DNA from: Tolypocladium sp. Sup5 PDA-1
Lineage: Eukaryota > Ascomycota > Sordariomycetes > Hypocreales > Ophiocordycipitaceae
DNA: 64,000 nt
Direction of reading: 5' to 3'
Assembly (NCBI GenBank): GCA_000750105.3
Contig: JPHH03000002.1
Span: 1,116,001 to 1,180,000, forward strand
The position numbers and the translations under genes are program-made. Under the pieces are notes generated by a model. The model made no database searches. It worked only from the letters and a program-made list of their open reading frames with translations, and was not told the origin of the DNA. Numbering within the stretch: position 1 is the stretch's first letter; each line of letters begins with the position of its first letter. Positions 32,201-43,729 of the stretch are shown piece after piece.

Positions 32201-34374
32201 CTGTCTTCAGCCCTGAAGCCTGGAAGAGAGGTTGGACCACTCGTTGCTGGAGGGTGCAAGTGCAGGGAGCCGCTGCAGCGTTTGTGCGTCAAGTTGACCA
32301 ACACCCCGTTGGTGGCTCCTGTCGACGGCCGTCGGCATGTGGTTTCGTTGACTTGCGCGGAAGATTACATATGCAGCCACGGCTCGATGAGGCATCGGAC
32401 GGGCTCAAGTTGACGGGCACGATGAAGGAGAAACGAAACGACTCCTTCTCGCAGGCCGCGACGGCGCCTCCACGCATCGGAACCATTGGCAATAACCTAG
32501 AGTCGGACAATCAATACAAAGGAACAATGATGCGGCTGTAGGCCGTTACACGCATCTCACAATGGTTCTAGAAGGACGGCCAGCGTCCGAGGCTTCGGAA
32601 CGTCCTGGAATCAGCAAATGCTGGTCCCCCACTCCCGTCCGTCCACTGACTGGCCCGGATCCCGTTCCCAAGCCACCGCCCAGACCCTCCGGCCACCCCG
32701 AATCGAAATGCTTAGGGCCCATCTCCACAGATGCCCGCGGCTTCACCAGAGCAGTCGGCCGTTGCGGCAAGCGAGCAAACAGCCTGCCGCGCGGCACGTG
32801 GATTGGCTGGGCGTTTGGCCCGCGGACAGAGTTTGGGCAGAAACGGCTTCGATGGCCGCCGTTGCTGACGCTTCTGCGGATCTGCCGGACCGACAGGATT
32901 CGTACGCCGAAAGCCACCAAGCCCGAGGGACCAAGTCAACGACGAACGAAGCATTGATAAGCGAAGATGCGTCTGCAGGCAGGTATGTCATACAGCCCAG
33001 CCACGTCCATTGTAGGCAAGTTCCGGCCCTCGTGGGGTATCGCCTTGGGCGCCGGCCAGTAGACATCAGGTGCGTGCACTGCGTGGATTACTGGGCGCGG
33101 CAGCACGAGGACGGAGACGGGAACCCTGCTGGCAGCGCAATCAATCCCCAGCATCCCAAGCGTCTTGCCCGGTCAGTGCCACGGTGCCATGCGGCTGGAA
33201 ACTGAACCAGCCTGCTGGTGCATCCCGAGTCGCACAACCAACAAGCATCAGCCCAGTCAGCCCCGTGCTGAGATGCCCTCGGCCGCGATAACGGGAGGCA
33301 ACAGGCAAAAGGCGCCAGCCAACGGGGACGATGCCCTTGATGGTCGTCGCCACCCAGCCGACCCTCCATCAGCCGCCAGCACCGCGAGGACTGCCAGCCG
33401 CCCACGCCCTCTCGCGTGGAACGTGGGTCCCTGTCGTCCAAGCCATGCGCAGGGGAGGGGGTGCGCTGCAGGCCTGCAAGGTCGCCTCGATGGCAGCGGC
33501 GAGGTGGTGGGCGGCCGTTCTAGTCGACGTCGAGATGCAGCACCAGCTTTTTCCATGCATCAGGACAAGACCAAAGCCCGGCCAGGGGAGCCAGCACCTA
33601 GCCCAGCCCACCACGAGCGCACGAGTGCGCTATTACTACTCCGTACTTGCCAGCCTACCACGCTACCGTGCTCCGTACCTTGGCCATCGCTGTTGCGGGC
33701 ATGCCTCTCCTTTCCTCCATCCTGATCCTGAATCTTGCGTCCTCTCCTCCTGGCCGGTGCCGACTCCTGCGTCTTCCCTCTGCAGCTCTGCTCCCGACAG
33801 ACCGCCAACCGACCAACGTCTTGCCTGGCACGAGCCACTCCGTGCCATCCCTCCATCCCCATCGCATCCCCCTGTCCTGACCCTGCCGTCTCATCAGGGC
33901 CCTGCACGGCAAATCTCCCACTCCCGAGCTGCCAGATAATTCTGCTTCTTCTCAACCTCGCAAGGACCTGTGCTCCGTACGGGCACGTACTACTAGCCTC
34001 CCGTCGTTCAGGTCGCTTGTGCCTCGTCGTCTTTCTCTCAGCCTCCTCGCCGCCTCCTCCCGCATGCACTCGCCATTGTCAAGCCTCTGCCTCGACCCCC
34101 TGGGCGACTCAATTGCAGTACCGCGCCGATAGCACGCTCGCTATTACTCTCCACACCGTCGACTCATCCTGGAACCAGCTGCCGAGGGCCCCCGTCGCTG
34201 ATTCACGCACCCCACGAGCCCCAGCGTCCGACTCCCGCGACAAAAGGACGACCGACCCAGCGACTTCGGCCACCCAAGAAACCCCCGCCAGCCCACCAGG
34301 CCGTGACGACCAGCATGCTTCTTGGCCTCTGTTTACGATAATCTTTATTCGCCCTTTGCATCCCTTCTGCGACC
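29254..34374. other. 5.1-kb gene-poor region upstream of YANK-type kinase
   Basis: No gene could be supported on either strand; the open frames are short, overlap on both strands and lack domain-like sequence. Composition is mixed. From about 33,560 to 34,370 it is pyrimidine-rich on the plus strand (CCTCC/CTCGCC runs), consistent with a long promoter and leader for the kinase. I saw no terminal repeats, transposase or tRNA. Confidence 0.5.
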
Positions 34375-36448
34375 ATGGGCAACGGCCAAGGAAAGCCCGT
34401 CGACCTCACCGGCGAAGGTACGTGGTTTGGTGGAACGCACTATCGCGACCCGGCTTCGACTCCCCCTCTCCCACACGCCGTCGCATGCTGCCCCTTTGCG
34501 CTCCTCGCCCTCGCCCCGCACTGGGCTCGTGAGACTCGGGCAAAAAGCTAACGCAGACTCCCCAGTGAATCTCAACCATTTTCGCTTGCTGAGGGTCGTC
34601 GGCCGCGGCGCCTTTGGTAAAGTACGCATAGTCGAGCGCAAGGACACCAACCTGTCCTTTGCTCTCAAGTACATTCGCAAAGATGAAGGTATGCACTGGT
34701 TACCCTCAAGGCCACGGACCCCCTCGCGGCTGTAGCCAGACGTCCAGACCGACCGCCCGGGGACCACCAATGCTGATGCGAACTGGACAGTCGTCAAATC
34801 CGAGAGCGTGCGCAACATCATCCGTGAACGGCGGATGCTCGAACATGTCAACCACCCCTTTATTTGTAACCTGCGGTACAGCTTCCAAGATATCGAATAC
34901 ATGTACGTCCCCGCACCCCGTGAACGGCATTTGGCGATGGCTGAAACTTGTGTGACAGGTACCTCGTGGTCGATCTGATGAGCGGCGGCGATCTCCGATT
35001 TCACATTTCCCGGAAGACGTTTACGGAGGATGCCGTGCGGTTCTGGATCGCCGAGCTGGGATGCGCCCTGAGATATGTTCACAGGCAGGGCATCATTCAC
35101 CGGGATGTCAAGCCCGACAACGTGCTTCTCGACGCCGATGGACACGTTCACCTGACGGACTTTGTAGGTCCATCCATGCTACAGCCATCGATGATGCCTG
35201 TCCTAACCATCAGTAGAACGTCGCCTCCGACATCATCCCCGGGAGAATCCTCACAAGCAAATCAGGAACGCTAGCCTATCTGTCGCCAGAGGTATACTCT
35301 GGCAAGGGCTACGACGTCCGCGCAGATTGGTGGTCCCTGGGCGTGCTGTTTTACGAGTGCATTTACAACAAGGTGAGTCCCCTGGCGTTGATCCCAACCG
35401 ATGGCCCTCGCGGCGCAGAGCTCGTCTCTCTGACCGGATACAGCGACCCTTTGATGGCAGCAACGAAGCAACCCTCAGCCAGCAGATTCAGACGACGAGC
35501 CCCAAGTATCCGGTGACGCAACCCCCGGTTTCACTGACCTGTCTCTATTCCATCCGGGCCGCCCTGGACCCCAACCCCCAGACCCGTATGGGTGCCACTT
35601 GGGAAAGCTTCATCTACAACGACTTTTTCAAAGAATTGGATTTCGATTTGCTGGAACAAAAACAGATTGAGCCCATCTTTGTCCCCTCGTCAGACAAGAC
35701 CAACTTTGACGCTACGTACGACTTGGAGGAACTGCTGCTAGAGGAGGCACCACTGGAGGCCCGCGCAAGGCGGCAAAAGCCCCGAGAGCGGTTAAAGGAG
35801 GATGCAACGGACCAGGAGATTCGAGAGGATGAGCTCTATCGAATGATTGAAAAGGACTTTCGGCCTTTTGACTACACGATAGCAGCATACAAGAAGTGCG
35901 TCGCTCCCACCCGCGAATGGTGGACACGAGTGCTGACCCTCGACTCTAGGATCACGGAGGCCACCCAAGGCCTGAACAGCGATGATTCGCCGCTGAACAT
36001 CACGCCGAACAACGGGCCCCAGGCCATCACGACAGACGAAGCGACGCCTGTCCCTGCGAGGACCGAAGTCCAGCAGGTCTTCCCGCCACCGGCCCTCGAC
36101 CGAGGACCAAGTTTCGACAGCAGACAGGGCCGCCCCTCGCGACCCGCGCCGCTGCCGCCGCAGTACCAGAGCCAATACGTCTCTCGACCCTTGCCGCCGA
36201 CTAGTAACCGGGTGGCAAGCCCGACGGGAGGTGTCTCGGTCACGCTGGATGGGGGCGGCAGCTGGTCCGAACTCGCCCGCCAGGACGCTACCCTGCCCAC
36301 GGATGCCAACACCGTCATCGACCCCAAGAACGAAGGCTCGGGCGGGATGTTTGGATTCCTGAAGAGCAAAAAGGGTCGAAACAACAGTCCCAAACCAAAG
36401 GAGAGGGGCGTGCTAGGCAAGGAAGGGGCACGAGTCGTCATCAGCTAA
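34375..36448 (+). CDS. AGC-type Ser/Thr kinase of the YANK/STK32 group
   Basis: A 547-residue protein from six exons: 34375-34417, 34566-34688, 34791-34902, 34959-35163, 35217-35372 and 35444-36448. The start MGNGQGKP could be N-myristoylated at Gly2. Kinase landmarks are VVGRGAFGKVRIVE (P-loop), ALKYIRKDE (VAIK-type Lys), HRDVKPDNVLL (catalytic loop), TDFNVAS in place of DFG, SGTLAYLSPEV (APE-type) and DWWSLGVLFYE. The DFN motif and the segment NLRYSFQDIEYMYLVVDLMS are characteristic of vertebrate STK32 and fungal relatives. An AGC tail region and a Pro/Ser-rich end (KKGRNNSPKPKERG) follow. It probably acts at membranes; targets are unknown. Confidence 0.93.
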
Positions 36449-37442
36449 ACGACTGCACGTGGCACTACGCAACCACAGCCTGCTGTGGGCGTATGCTTGT
36501 ACTTTGTGGCATGCTGCGGGTAACGACAAGCTCGACACGCTGCTGGGCCGAATCGGCGTTTGATACACCCAACAGCGGAGCCTCCGTTTCATGAAGGGAG
36601 GAATTGAACGGCATCGGCCCAACGGAGCGTGTATGAACATCCGGTTGCCGTTTTCGGCGACAGCGAAGAGCATTTTTGTTGGTGCGAATGATTGCATTTG
36701 GTAAAGGGCGACCACTGCGTACATTGTCTCGCGGGGGAAAGGGGTGAGGACGCACCCCTTGCGGTTTCGTTACGGCGGTATCTATTTTACGGAGCGGCGC
36801 ATATATACATTATAGTACAGACCCTCAGTGATGAGGTAGTGTTAGAGCTGTGGCGGGTTTTGGTAGTCTGCGCAATAATACCCCTTTAAACTTCACCTGG
36901 CTGTCGTTGCATCTGGCGCCGCGGACGAGGCTGGGGATGAGGCACGGAGAGGGCATGGCTGAGAGCAACGAATTGACTTGGATGGTTGGACACGGACGGA
37001 TGTAAGAGTGTAGAGTGCACGAGCGTGTTGCCCGCTTTGTATATATCCCTCTCTGATATACAGAAGATTGCTGCGAGTGAAAGCACAAGATGCTACCCGA
37101 CAAGCGCTCAGGGCCGACCTCCCACCAACCCACATTTGTCAAACCTCAAGGGGCTCAGCAAAGCGACAGTTGGGCGAACCATCATTGCGGGTCGCCCGCC
37201 CTGTTCACTACGGAAGCCAAGGCCGTGAACCGTGAACCGTGACCGTGAGCAATGTCGTCGTACCTAGGGAACGCACGCGATGTCCCCACCGTCAAGCAAG
37301 ATATCCCTAACCCGTTGTCGTCACCAAACGCCGTCCATTCGTCTTGTTTTCCTCATCCATGTCCGCTCCATGTCCGCGCCGAGACCCCAGACTAGCGTAC
37401 AGCCATACCAAACAGTGACCAACTTTGCCTCTCAGCAGACCA
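36449..37442. other. Convergent intergenic region, kinase / yap1
   Basis: 994 bases between two stop codons. It includes AT-rich stretches (around 36780-36890 and 37040-37065) that suit 3' processing signals and a short repeat GTGAACCGTGAACCGTG near 37,225. No gene was recognised. Confidence 0.45.
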
Positions 37443-39295
37443 TCACTGCATAACCACCCCGTTGGGCGTCTCACTCTTGACGGAAATGCCCAGCGAATTG
37501 GCCACACAGTCAGATGACACATCCTTGCCCATGTACTTTTTGAGGATGGTATCAAAGTCCTTTTCCCCAACGACGGGTCCACTACCTGAGCACTTGGCCT
37601 TTTTGGTGAGCTCGGAACAGAGGCCGTCGAGGTCGAATTCGCCGTTTTGGGCCTTGGGGCAATCCTGCAACCTTTCCCTACATCGACTGTCAGTGCGCTG
37701 CACGGATGAATCTCCTCGCGGGCAGCCATACCAGATCTCGTTGCAGTTCATGCTATCCTTCTTTGGCGGATCATCATCCAGCGAGTCTTGCTTGGCGTCA
37801 ATCTCGTCGATGAGATTCCTCTTGTGCGTTGTTGCGGCGGGGGCCGTGTTGTAGGGCGTCAAGAAGTCCGAGTTGAACGCGTCGTTGTTGAAGAAGTCGT
37901 CAAACGAAGCGTTGGAAAGTATGTTATCCTGCGGCTCACGGTAGTCGCCGAAGAGCTGGGGATCGAACTGTCCGCCGTTCTGGCTGGCCAGCCAATCGAA
38001 GTTGGTGCCGCCCATGTCCACGTTGGCAAACTGCGCAAAGTTCTGTCCGGTCGCCGCCGTAGCTGGCTGCTCCTCGCCGATCGTGGTCAGGGTCTCAAGG
38101 GGTTTGAAGCCCATGGGAGACTGGTTCGAAGGCTCCGGGGATGTACCGCAAGACGAGCCGGGCCCCGCGTTGGAGTTGGACGACGCCGACGGCGAGCTGG
38201 TGGCGCCGCCGAGGCTGTACGCCGCCGAGTCGAGACTTGCCCTCGACCCGGTCCTGTGAGAACTGCTCATGGACGGGGTGAAGATGCCCGAGAACTTGGC
38301 GAGATCGTCCTTGAACTTGGCATCATGGACGGGATGCTGCACCGACTGCGGCGACTTGCCGTCGTTGCTGTGGGTTCGGGCAGGGCTGGCTACTTGGCCG
38401 TTGTGTTGAGGGCTGACGACCTGAGACTTTTGTGCCGACCGCTTGTTGGCCGGCGGTCCCGGAAGCGCCCCGAACTTGGGGAACTCAAACTGGAAGCTGA
38501 CGTCGCTGAGGTTGTTGAGAGCGGCGCTTCCAAACGGCACCTTTTCTCTGGGAAGGGCCTTGTTGGAGTTGGACATGAGGGCCATCCTCGTCTTGTACTG
38601 GTTGAGCTCAGTCGTGATGCGGTCCACCTGCTGCCGCAGCTTGCTGTTTTCGTGATTGGCAGCTTCAGATGCATTCTCCAACTCCTGGACCTTGGTCTCG
38701 AGGTCCTTGAGGTGCTTTTCCTTGCGCTCTCTGAATGCACGCTGTGCGGCACGATTCTGAGCCTTGCGCTTCTACAGCCCAACGTGTCAGAAGCTGGTCA
38801 GTCATCATGGCAGACACCACTTACCGAAGTAGGCTCTGACGTGAGAGGCTTGCGGCCAGGCTTCTTGGGGGCCTTGTCGGTGCTCTCGCGCCGCTTGGAG
38901 TCATTCCCGGGGCTGTCGTCGTCTTCCTCATCGTCCGGGTGGCTCCTCTTGTCATTGGAGTCATTCTCGGTCGAGTCGGACCCAACGGTGCCGGGCACGT
39001 CCCCGATCATCTGCGGCTGATCGACACTGGCAAAGGAAAAGTCGAAGCTCGAGTCACCAAATTCGTAGTCGTAGTTGTCGAGATATGGGCTCTCCCGGAA
39101 ACCGCCGCTTTCGACATTCTGCATCGGGGAGCTCTTCAACGAGTTTGGCGACAGCGACACGCCGTTGTTTGCCGGAGAGCCAGACGCCGCCTGCTGCTTG
39201 TTGGCGTTGAGCGCGGCGAACAGCAGGTTCTGCTGGTGCGGGGTCAAGAAGAAGTTTGGCGGCAAGGAACCACCTCCATCGCCGGCGGAAGCCAT
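37443..39295 (-). CDS. yap1: AP-1-like bZIP transcription factor Yap1
   Basis: A 581-residue protein from three exons (39295-38825, 38771-37732, 37677-37443); introns of 53 and 54 bp. The first splice sits right before the basic region, giving KRKAQNRAAQRAFRERKEKH, the Yap-type DNA-binding helix, followed by a leucine zipper. Redox control elements are present: an n-CRD-like SSCGTSPEPSNQSP and a C-terminal cysteine-rich domain with CPKAQNGEFDLDGLCSEL, KKAKCSGSG and SSDCVANSLGI, the latter including the nuclear export signal region. In yeast and moulds oxidation masks this export signal, so the factor accumulates in the nucleus and induces thioredoxin, catalase and glutathione genes. It has a long promoter (over 2 kb without a gene). 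Confidence 0.96.
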
Positions 39296-41397
39296 TTGGA
39301 CGGATTGGTCTGTATGGACGAGGTGATGTAGGATGAATCGGTTTCTTCCACAGGGAATCGGACGGGGCGAGAGATGTGAAACAGGCGTCTGTGGCGGCAA
39401 AGAGCTCACGATGCCGTCACGTACGGAGCTGACAAGATGATGTGAAACGCTACGGGAGCGTGCTGGGATCTGTCAAGTCGCAACGACAGCTGCGGTCCCG
39501 CAGACGACGGGATAATCTGGCCACGGATGGCCCAGTGAATGCCACAGGCGACGATGCCAACAAGCAAGCAAGCAGACGAGCGAGCTGCGATGGCTGGTTG
39601 ATGGCGGAGTGGCCGGGAGGCGATGAGGCGACGGTCGCTGACGCACTTCGGGGTCTTTGGATGCTGGGGCGGGGGATGCAGGAGGAGAAAACTTGCTGCC
39701 TGAGTCACGAACAAAAAACGGCTTCTAGTCGATTCCGCTCCACCAGCGAGAACCGTCAAACGCTCCAGGGGTTGTTCGAGCAGGGAGGGCGCTGAAAGTG
39801 GTGATTGAGACTGGCAGGACTCGCATCAGCTTGGGGGGGGATGGAGGGATGCGTGCCCTCCAATGTGCATTTGTAAGCTGTAGAGGCGGGGCTGAATCAG
39901 CCCGTCTCGCGGTCTCAGGCAGTCCAGTCCATGCAGAGAATGCCAGGGCCGTGTGCGTGCAGGCTTGCGTTGTGGCCACCGGATTGGCTCCGGGAGTCCC
40001 CAGTGGCTCCATTCAGTGGCATGGTCGGGGACTCTGGTGGCACGTCAGGCGGTCGAGACCGGCAGTCTGACCGTGCTCGCACAGTACAATCGTGCATTTT
40101 AAACGGCCATGCCTCCCGCGCCCTTTGCAACGGGAGCCTTTGCAACGGGAGCCGTGTGGCTCTGCTCCTCTTCCCTTGGTTCGTCGACTGATATACATAC
40201 GTCCATTGCGCCATGGACGCCATGGACGCTCGACCGGCTTTGGTCTGTCTCTTCCAGCCGTTTAGCCAGCAAACGCAATACGGCAGCTCTCGAGATCATC
40301 ACCACATGGACCGTTGCCGACCCGGGCGCTGCTCGAGGTACACCACCCATGGTTCGACCAGCAGGGGCTCCGGCTGCCGATTCCTTCTGACCAAGTGGCC
40401 TGTTCCTATCCCGGCCCTGTTAACTGCCCCAAGTCTCCCTGCATGCTCTAGTGCAGGCGCGGTACCGGAGTCGTGATAGCAGTGTATCGCCGCATCGCCG
40501 AGGCCCAGGCCCCACCCGAATCTTATCGCCACCGGCCTTGCGGACGGTCGCGGCGCTCACCGGAATCCGCCCGCCAACGTTCCCATCGACAGTTGCGAAG
40601 TACGAAGCGCTTGATGCTGCCAACGCCAGTGCCGAATGCCATGTACGCCGACATGCCATACAGCAAGATGAGTAGGCCGGCCGATATCCCGCGAGTTGAG
40701 CGAAGAGTCCATCAAGCCTATTGCTGTCGTTTGCTGTCGTGTTTTTGCACGAGTCAGTTGCGTGGCTAGCAGTCGACAATGATCTGACTCACTGTCCAAG
40801 CATCCGGGGCGCATTGCGGTCGAGAGCCGAAGTGAAACCGGCCCTGTTGGCTATTTTTGGCCGTTCCCAACGCTCTGCCACCGGGTTTTGTATCAACTGC
40901 CGCGCAAGACATGGCTTTTCATCAATCATGGACATCAACCCAGTTGCGTAGTCGCAAGCGCGAGCGCTATCCAGTTGGGGTATTGAGGCGGACCGCACCT
41001 TGAACGGTGACAACGGCCCTTGGTTCAAGCTCAGGCGACGTTGAATACGCCGATGTTAATGCCACCCAGTCGCGTCTTGCCCATTGCTGGCCAGGTAAGA
41101 AAAATTGCATAAATATTGATCCATATTATAATCCGAGACTGAGCTCAACATGCGTGGATGCCAAACCTCTATACAACCGAACAGACACGGCCTGTGCGAT
41201 ACACAGAGCCTTGACAGATCCGTCAAGAGTTGTCAGATTCACAGGCCCAGAGTACAGTCACATTGAATCCCAAATTGAAGAAGCTATTAAATTGTCATAC
41301 TATATAGGGGTATACCGGTTGACGAATCCGATCTATCGTGACAGTCCCGATCGCCGTGTTGCGCCGACCCAGATGTTTGTTCCATCAGTCAAGGCGT
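39296..41397. other. Yap1 promoter / grg-1 3' region
   Basis: 2.1 kb without a supported gene. It contains a G8 run near 39,832, a tandem pair of CCTTTGCAACGGGAG at about 40,118-40,147, and an AT-rich island at about 41,100-41,340 just beyond the grg-1 stop. The left part should include the Yap1 promoter and leader. Confidence 0.5.
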
Positions 41398-41666
41398 TTA
41401 GGCCTTGGCGTACTGCTTGTGAGCCTCGGCCTTGCCCTCGTGGCTCTCCTGGTCCATCTTGTCGCCGACAGCATCCTTGGCGGCGGACAGGCTGCGAAGC
41501 TGTTAGTATATGATGCAAGTACAGCTTCGGGGGGGTCATCTTACCGAGTGCCGACGTTGACGTTGCTGTCCTTGGCGACCTCCTTGTTGGCCTCCTTGCT
41601 GGCACCAGAAGTGGCGCCCTGAATAGTCTCAGCGACGTAGTTGACGGCTTGCTTGGCGGTCTCCAT
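41398..41666 (-). CDS. grg-1: Glucose-repressible protein GRG-1/CCG-1
   Basis: A 71-residue protein from two exons (41666-41545, 41491-41398). The 53-bp intron has a TACTAAC-like branch site, and the acceptor GCAG after it (not the nearer AACAG) keeps the frame, giving VGTRLSAAKDAVGDKMDQES. METAKQAVNYVAETIQGATS, GASKEANKEVAKD and AHKQYAKA match Neurospora GRG-1/CCG-1, which is also 71 residues. The family is small, hydrophilic and highly expressed under glucose limitation, in stress and in clock-controlled or conidiation stages; molecular function is unknown. Strong core promoter signals upstream fit high expression. Confidence 0.95.
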
Positions 41667-41778
41667 TGTGAATGTATTGTTTGACTGAAGAGTCTTGGAT
41701 TGTGTGTGTGTGTGTGTTTGTTTGTCTGAGTGGTTGATGACGAGATGAGAGACGTCGAAAGAGAGGAGGAAGCCGGGG

Positions 41779-41786
41779 TTTATATA
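41779..41786 (-). promoter_or_regulatory. TATA box of grg-1
   Basis: TATATAAA on the minus strand, 113 bases before the grg-1 ATG. The leader after it is CT- and CA-rich with an (AC)n run at about 41,700-41,716, a usual layout for a highly transcribed fungal gene. Confidence 0.7.
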
Positions 41787-43729
41787 CACGTCGTCTAGGT
41801 CCCGACAGCCTCCATCGTGAATTCCAGCCACAGGAACAAAGTCCCCAGAGTTGCACGCTTGTGCACTTCTGTCGAACACGCTCGAACGTCATAGCCAGGT
41901 CCTCGGCACATCGCCAAGCGCCCCGCGACACCTACGTCACTGGTGACCCCGCAGCCACATGTGGAGCGCCACATGAACCGGTGCAGGGTCTCTGATGACG
42001 ACATTGGGCCAACCGACTGCCTGGTCATGATGGCTTGGGGGCCAGTTTGTGCCTACTCGTACTGTTGGACCGCTGCCAACTTGGCTTCGGAATGAATCTG
42101 CGGGGCCCAATCAAGGGCTCGATTGAGGCGTCGATGGTTGCACATGTGGAACGGTACGTGGTCTGAGCGGAAAGCTTCGATTTGGTCACTGATGACGGCA
42201 TCGGTCCAACAGTTATGTACATCTCTTACTGCCTCTTTTGGTTCTTGGTGAATTACATCGAACCATTTCAGCCTCATCCGGCGCACCAACTGTCAGGGCA
42301 GGCCAAGTTCATGCCCCTATCCCCACGCTTGCGCAATCAGCATCGAGTCGTTCTGCCTGCGATCGATGCCGTCACTGGGAGGGTTTCTTAAGCGGAGAGA
42401 GTCGCTGGAGCTTCATCGGTCCCCAGATCCCCAACAAACAAAGGCGCGGCAATCTCGTCAACCGTCTCCTTCGGTGTCTGCCGACTCGTAACTAGTCCTA
42501 GCCACATGCACATGCAGCTCAGAACAGGTTTTGGCCTGAATAGTTTCACTTGTCCTCTCTCCAACTGGAATCCTTGGCTCTCCCGAGTGGGCCTGGAGCG
42601 GTCTCGACTCCGGTGAGCATCTTTCGGCTTATCTGGCGCCCGAAGTTCTTCGCTCCGGCTCCGATCCCTATATTCCACGACAAGCTCCACGTCGGCTTGT
42701 CCTGACTTTGCTAGGCCGGTTTGAGCCTGGCTTTGGAGTATCGTATGCAAGAAAGCCACGTCCGGCTCGGCTAAGGCCGGCAGGTTCCCGATTCCTGTGA
42801 CTGCACTTCAAGACCGCCATCGCCATTTACTATGTGTAGCTCGCGCCTGGATAGCTTCACATGTTAAACTTCTCCGGGGTGACCGATACCGATGCGGGTT
42901 GAGCCACACTAAGGTGGGATCGTACCTTTTCTGCCGCGTAACCAGTGGCTAAACTTGACCCGATGGAATTCGTTGAACGCTGGATCCCTCCATTCCGTAC
43001 CTTGGAACGCCAGTTGAGGACAACGGTAAAGCAACTAGCTTCGCAAGACCCTACCAAGGGCCAAGGACCCGGTCTCGGAAGCAGGTCAAGGCTCGCGGTG
43101 TTCATCGTCCACAATGACTTTATGCTTGGAGCTCGGGTCGCCTCTCGCCATCGACAAGACACGAATCATGGCCATCTCGAAACGACACGGCTGACGCCAA
43201 GATTCATCCAGTCCCAGTTGCTCCGACTGCTGATACTCTGACTCTTGGTCTTGTGGCCTCGAACTTGCTCGGCGCCTCGGACCAGCCATGGCTTCAGTCT
43301 CAGGGTAGGCGTCTGATGGCTTCACGAAGGCGTGTCGAATTATGGCTTCGGTCCGAGGGCGGGTGTGCAATGGCATCGCGGGGGCGTGTCAAGCAGAGGG
43401 AATTGGCATAGGGCGCAACGCCAGAAGGCTTGTTCGCCGTTGAACATCACAGCCAGTTCAGTTTATGCCATTTTAAACTCTTGGTCTAAGCTGTGTTAAA
43501 GCGGTGATGTCCCTCGTGGAGGTGACGTCGATGTTTGCGGACATCACGTGGTGTCTGGATTGGCCGTGCACCAGCCCCGCATGCAGGCGCCCCGCGACCA
43601 GGGAGGTCAGGAGGCGACTGCGAGTCCAAGAGCTGACAGTGGAACGTTTCGAGATCACAGACGGCTGCACAATCCAGCGTAGGAAGGGCACGATTTATAC
43701 GAACCGCTTGGCCCGGCCTTATTCGAGCG
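41787..43729. other. Intergenic region, grg-1 upstream / BSD gene promoter
   Basis: 1.9 kb between divergent genes (grg-1 minus, BSD protein plus). No supported gene. It carries a 54-bp two-copy repeat at 43288-43395. The remainder probably contains the grg-1 regulatory region; I did not identify specific carbon-catabolite sites with confidence. Confidence 0.5.
43288..43395. repeat. 54-bp imperfect tandem duplication
   Basis: Two copies (43288-43341, 43342-43395) of a composite unit. Each copy begins ATGGCTTC(A/G)GTC and has a second ATGGC(T/A)TC 28 bases in, so the unit itself looks like two related sub-repeats of 28 and 26 bases. Copies differ at several sites. Confidence 0.65.

Noticed and set aside
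37788..39020. A 410-codon plus-strand open frame opposite yap1
   Set aside because: It is antisense to the bZIP and following region; biased composition and no family resemblance.
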